DNA from: Coriobacteriaceae bacterium
GTDB lineage: Bacteria > Actinomycetota > Coriobacteriia > Coriobacteriales > Eggerthellaceae
Assembly (NCBI GenBank): GCA_015062635.1
Contig: SUUF01000035.1
Coordinates: 1 to 7,350 of the forward strand
DNA length: 7,350 nucleotides
Direction: 5' to 3'
Shown: positions 5,158-7,350 of the stretch, piece after piece
Layout of the letters: every line of letters begins with the position of its first letter
How positions within the stretch are numbered: the first letter of the stretch is position 1
Notes under the pieces: generated by a model
Told to the model about the DNA's origin: nothing
The model's database searches: none
Seen by the model: the letters and a program-made list of their open reading frames with translations, nothing else
Translations under genes and position numbers: made by a program

Positions 5158-7095
5158 ATGGGCAAGCAAGTGCGTTTCTTCAAAGGCTTCACCACGATTT
5201 TCGTTATAGCGCTTATGGCGGCATGCCTGACGGCGTGCAGCTCTGCGCAAGAAGAGGAAATCGCTGACCAGCCCAAAGCGGCTGAAAACGGCAAGGTGGA
5301 AGCTGCAGTCGAGGGCAAGGCGTATCCGTACGTGAAGGACTTCTTGAAGGCGAAGGGCGTCGAAGAGGGTGAGGCCACTATCTACTTTGTGGAAGGCGGG
5401 GACATCCCTTACGTGGCGCTCTCGGAATACATGCCGCTTCTGTCCGAGATTCTCGCCGGCGTCGGCTTCGAGGGCATTCAGTACGAGGTTGAACGCATCG
5501 AAGAAAATGGGCACATATATGCGGTCAGCCGGCCAGACAACCTGAGCATCCTTTCCATCAACACCGAGAACGACTCCATGACGTTTTCGGACTTCAACAC
5601 GTTCACGCAAAAGCCCGGTGTCACGGCGCTGGTGACGATTGCGGACCTTCCCGACCCCGTGGAGATGGACACGTCGGGCCTCTTCGAAGAGCTTGAGCAG
5701 GCGAAGACGGACGAAGAGAAGCGGGAAATCACGCAGAAATACGAGCGTATGGGCAACTTGGAGAACGGTCTTATCCAAGCCGCGACTGAAAGCCACAACC
5801 GTTCCGGCGGGATGAAGGAGCTGCACTGCGGAGAATACAACATCGATATCGTCGAGCACGACGGTGAGTGCTACGTGCCCCTCCAGACGCTTAACGACTT
5901 GTTCTTGGGCCCGGTATATGTGCAGTCTGTCTTCAACGGCGAGAAGCTGTTCGCCTTGCAATACGGTAGCGATGTGGCCGAGGAGATTTCCAAGGCGCAA
6001 CCCGCGGAGATGAGCGACAAGTTCTCAGGCTTCAACTTCAATGAGCTGCGCCTTCTGCTCGACACCTTCTACGGGCTCAAGTCAGAGCACGATATCGCCA
6101 ACTTCTTCGATTTCCTCTTTGCCAACCAAGACCTGATGACCGCTTTGCTTAGCACCGATTCGAAGCAATTCGATGCCGGCCTGGCCGAGCTTTTGAACAG
6201 CGTATTTGACGATGGTCACAGCACCATGGACCAACTCTCCTGGAGAACGCAGGCGTTAAGCAGCCAGGAAGACGAAATGGCCATGCTCGATATCTTCCTG
6301 AAATTCGGACCCTCCAACAAGAGCCTGATGAGCGTTGGAGAGGCGTTCAAGGATGCCCGCGCGAAGGCGTTCCCCGACGGTGTTCCCATGTACCAGGAAG
6401 TCGGTGACACCGCTTTCGTCACGTTCGACTCTTTTATCGCCGAGGAGGATCTCGAGGACTACTACAACGCCAAGCGCACGTACGATCCGAAGGACTTCGT
6501 CATAAAGGACGAAGACACTTCCGTGGATACCGTCGACCTCATCCGCTACGCGAACGAGCAGATTACCCGCAAGGGCAGCCCCGTCAAAAACGTCGTGATC
6601 GACCTCTCGAACAACGGTGGAGGTAATTCGGACGCTGCAGTCTTCACGATCGCGTGGTTGCTGGGCAGGGCTGACGTTGCTTTGAGGGACACCTTCACCG
6701 GCGCCCAGACATTCATGTCGTGCACCGTGGATACGAACCTCAACAACTTGTACGGCGAAGAGGCCGACACCTTGATCGCGAAAGATGTAAACGTGTACTG
6801 CCTTACCTCCCCGTCGTCGTTCTCGTGCGGAAACCTGGTGCCGGCGGCCCTGAAGTTGTCGCATCGTGCGACGCTTGTCGGCCAGACGAGCGGCGGCGGC
6901 AGCTGCGTGGTTTTGCCGTGCACGTCCGCATCCGGAGCCCTCTTCCAGATTTCCGGGTCCAAGCAGCTCGCCCTTCCCAAGAACGGCTCGTTCTACAACA
7001 TCGATAGCGGCATAGAGCCTGATATCACGCTGACCAAGGCGGAGTCGTACTACGATCGAGAGGCGCTCGTCGAGTACCTGCACAATTCGAAGTAG
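5158..7095 (+). CDS. S41-family (tail-specific/tricorn-like) serine protease lipoprotein
   Basis: A 645-residue probable surface protease. The signal segment (about 11-24) ends in the lipobox L24-T-A-C27, followed by an acidic linker. The S41 catalytic region is C-terminal: DDGHST at 351-356 (H354, the likely catalytic His as in S41 enzymes of the tricorn/CPAF type), the strand I-D-L-S-N-N-G-G-G at 481-489, the nucleophile S556 in SPSSFSCGN, G-Q-T-S-G-G-G at 575-581, and G-I-E-P-D at 618-622 near the end. No PDZ domain is evident. The N-terminal 70-270 region holds two similar stretches with the pattern 'G-x-x-Y-V-(A/P)-L-x-x-(Y/L)' (about 80-125 and 225-270), resembling copper-amine-oxidase N-terminal-like repeats, which often bind cell-wall or surface partners. 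The ATG at 5158 follows a purine-rich GAAAGGCAGG. The gene is probably monocistronic, ending at the terminator at 7174. Substrate unknown. Confidence 0.85.
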   Translation: MGKQVRFFKGFTTIFVIALMAACLTACSSAQEEEIADQPKAAENGKVEAAVEGKAYPYVKDFLKAKGVEEGEATIYFVEGGDIPYVALSEYMPLLSEILAGVGFEGIQYEVERIEENGHIYAVSRPDNLSILSINTENDSMTFSDFNTFTQKPGVTALVTIADLPDPVEMDTSGLFEELEQAKTDEEKREITQKYERMGNLENGLIQAATESHNRSGGMKELHCGEYNIDIVEHDGECYVPLQTLNDLFLGPVYVQSVFNGEKLFALQYGSDVAEEISKAQPAEMSDKFSGFNFNELRLLLDTFYGLKSEHDIANFFDFLFANQDLMTALLSTDSKQFDAGLAELLNSVFDDGHSTMDQLSWRTQALSSQEDEMAMLDIFLKFGPSNKSLMSVGEAFKDARAKAFPDGVPMYQEVGDTAFVTFDSFIAEEDLEDYYNAKRTYDPKDFVIKDEDTSVDTVDLIRYANEQITRKGSPVKNVVIDLSNNGGGNSDAAVFTIAWLLGRADVALRDTFTGAQTFMSCTVDTNLNNLYGEEADTLIAKDVNVYCLTSPSSFSCGNLVPAALKLSHRATLVGQTSGGGSCVVLPCTSASGALFQISGSKQLALPKNGSFYNIDSGIEPDITLTKAESYYDREALVEYLHNSK

Positions 7096-7173
7096 GCGAA
7101 CGGGCCGGCGTTCGGGCCGAACGCGACAGATGGGTTGGTTCGCGTGAGCGGAGCAACGACGTTTCTCTAACCA

Positions 7174-7200
7174 GGGCGGCGCGCACGGCGCCGCCCTTTC
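7174..7200 (+). terminator. Intrinsic terminator after the S41 protease gene
   Basis: A perfect 9-bp GC stem, GGGCGGCGC (7174-7182) and GCGCCGCCC (7188-7196), with a five-base loop is followed by TTTC and then a T-rich GTGTGTT. It lies 79 bases after the stop codon. The T-tract is short but the stem is very stable. There is no matching A-tract on the other side, so it should act on plus-strand transcription. Confidence 0.75.
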
Positions 7201-7350
7201 GTGTGTTCGGGCGGGCGAAGCCGCAACGCCGCCCATGGCATCGAGGGTGTCATCGCGCGTGTCAGCGGGTTCATGGTGAACGCGTGGGAGCACAGCGTGC
7301 GCCTGCTGCACGGGGCCTTCTGCGCGCCCTGATGCAGGCGGTTCTTCCGC
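7201..7350. other. Terminal stretch without a supported gene; possible short remnant frame
   Basis: A plus-strand frame from GTG 7201 to TGA 7332 (43 codons) contains a protein-like stretch (G-I-E-G-V-I-A-R-V-S-G-F-M-V-N-A-W-E-H). It has no ribosome binding site, begins right behind a terminator, and matches no family I know. It may be a fragment of a decayed gene or chance. Minus-strand frames through this segment are also open, as is usual in GC-rich DNA, and a convergent gene end here cannot be excluded. Confidence 0.2.

Noticed and set aside
4227..5378. Long minus-strand open frame of 383 codons
   Set aside because: It runs antisense through the L,D-transpeptidase and into the S41 gene, is rich in Arg/Ala/Val as expected of antisense reading in GC-rich codons, has no recognisable motif, and the plus strand holds clear enzyme motifs.
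4197..7095. L,D-transpeptidase and S41 protease as members of the peptide operon
   Set aside because: They are separated from the precursor by 310 bases and a structured repeat array, and from each other by 184 bases, with their own ribosome binding sites and a possible promoter. Shared function is not supported.
6256..7311. Minus-strand open frame of 351 codons
   Set aside because: It is antisense to the S41 catalytic region and crosses the terminator at 7174-7200. Its composition is typical of a shadow frame.

Overview
The window is GC-rich bacterial DNA with dense, almost entirely plus-strand coding. Three exported lipoprotein enzymes, the GC-rich codon usage and the papain-family protease with a lectin-like region together suggest a gut actinobacterium of the Coriobacteriia (Eggerthellaceae-like). 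This taxonomic call is inference; no marker gene is present.

Bases 1-3886 look like one operon. A partial upstream frame ends in an ATGA overlap with the start of a 793-residue papain-family (C1A) protease lipoprotein (92-2473). A 66-residue two-helix membrane protein (2517-2717), a radical SAM enzyme (2729-3637) and a 71-residue Nif11-leader type peptide precursor (3671-3886) follow. The gaps are 43, 11 and 33 bases, all on one strand. The precursor has a leader ending in Gly-Gly and a 26-residue core with five cysteines and a repeated C-P-x-Y-C motif. The most economical reading is a small RiPP (ribosomally made, post-translationally modified peptide) cluster: the radical SAM enzyme modifies the Cys/Tyr/Trp-rich core in the cytoplasm, the small membrane protein assists at the membrane, and the surface-anchored protease may trim the exported product. 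The last two roles are inference. No C39 peptidase or ABC exporter is visible; one could lie upstream of the window or elsewhere.

Bases 3887-4196 are intergenic. They hold two and a half copies of a 49-base tandem repeat made of nested inverted repeats, which separates the operon from what follows.

Bases 4197-4973 encode a YkuD-type L,D-transpeptidase lipoprotein (peptidoglycan cross-linking or remodelling). After a 184-base gap with a weak hairpin and a possible -10 element, 5158-7095 encodes an S41-family serine protease lipoprotein. A strong intrinsic terminator lies at 7174-7200. The last 150 bases hold no gene I can support, apart from a short open frame that may be a remnant.
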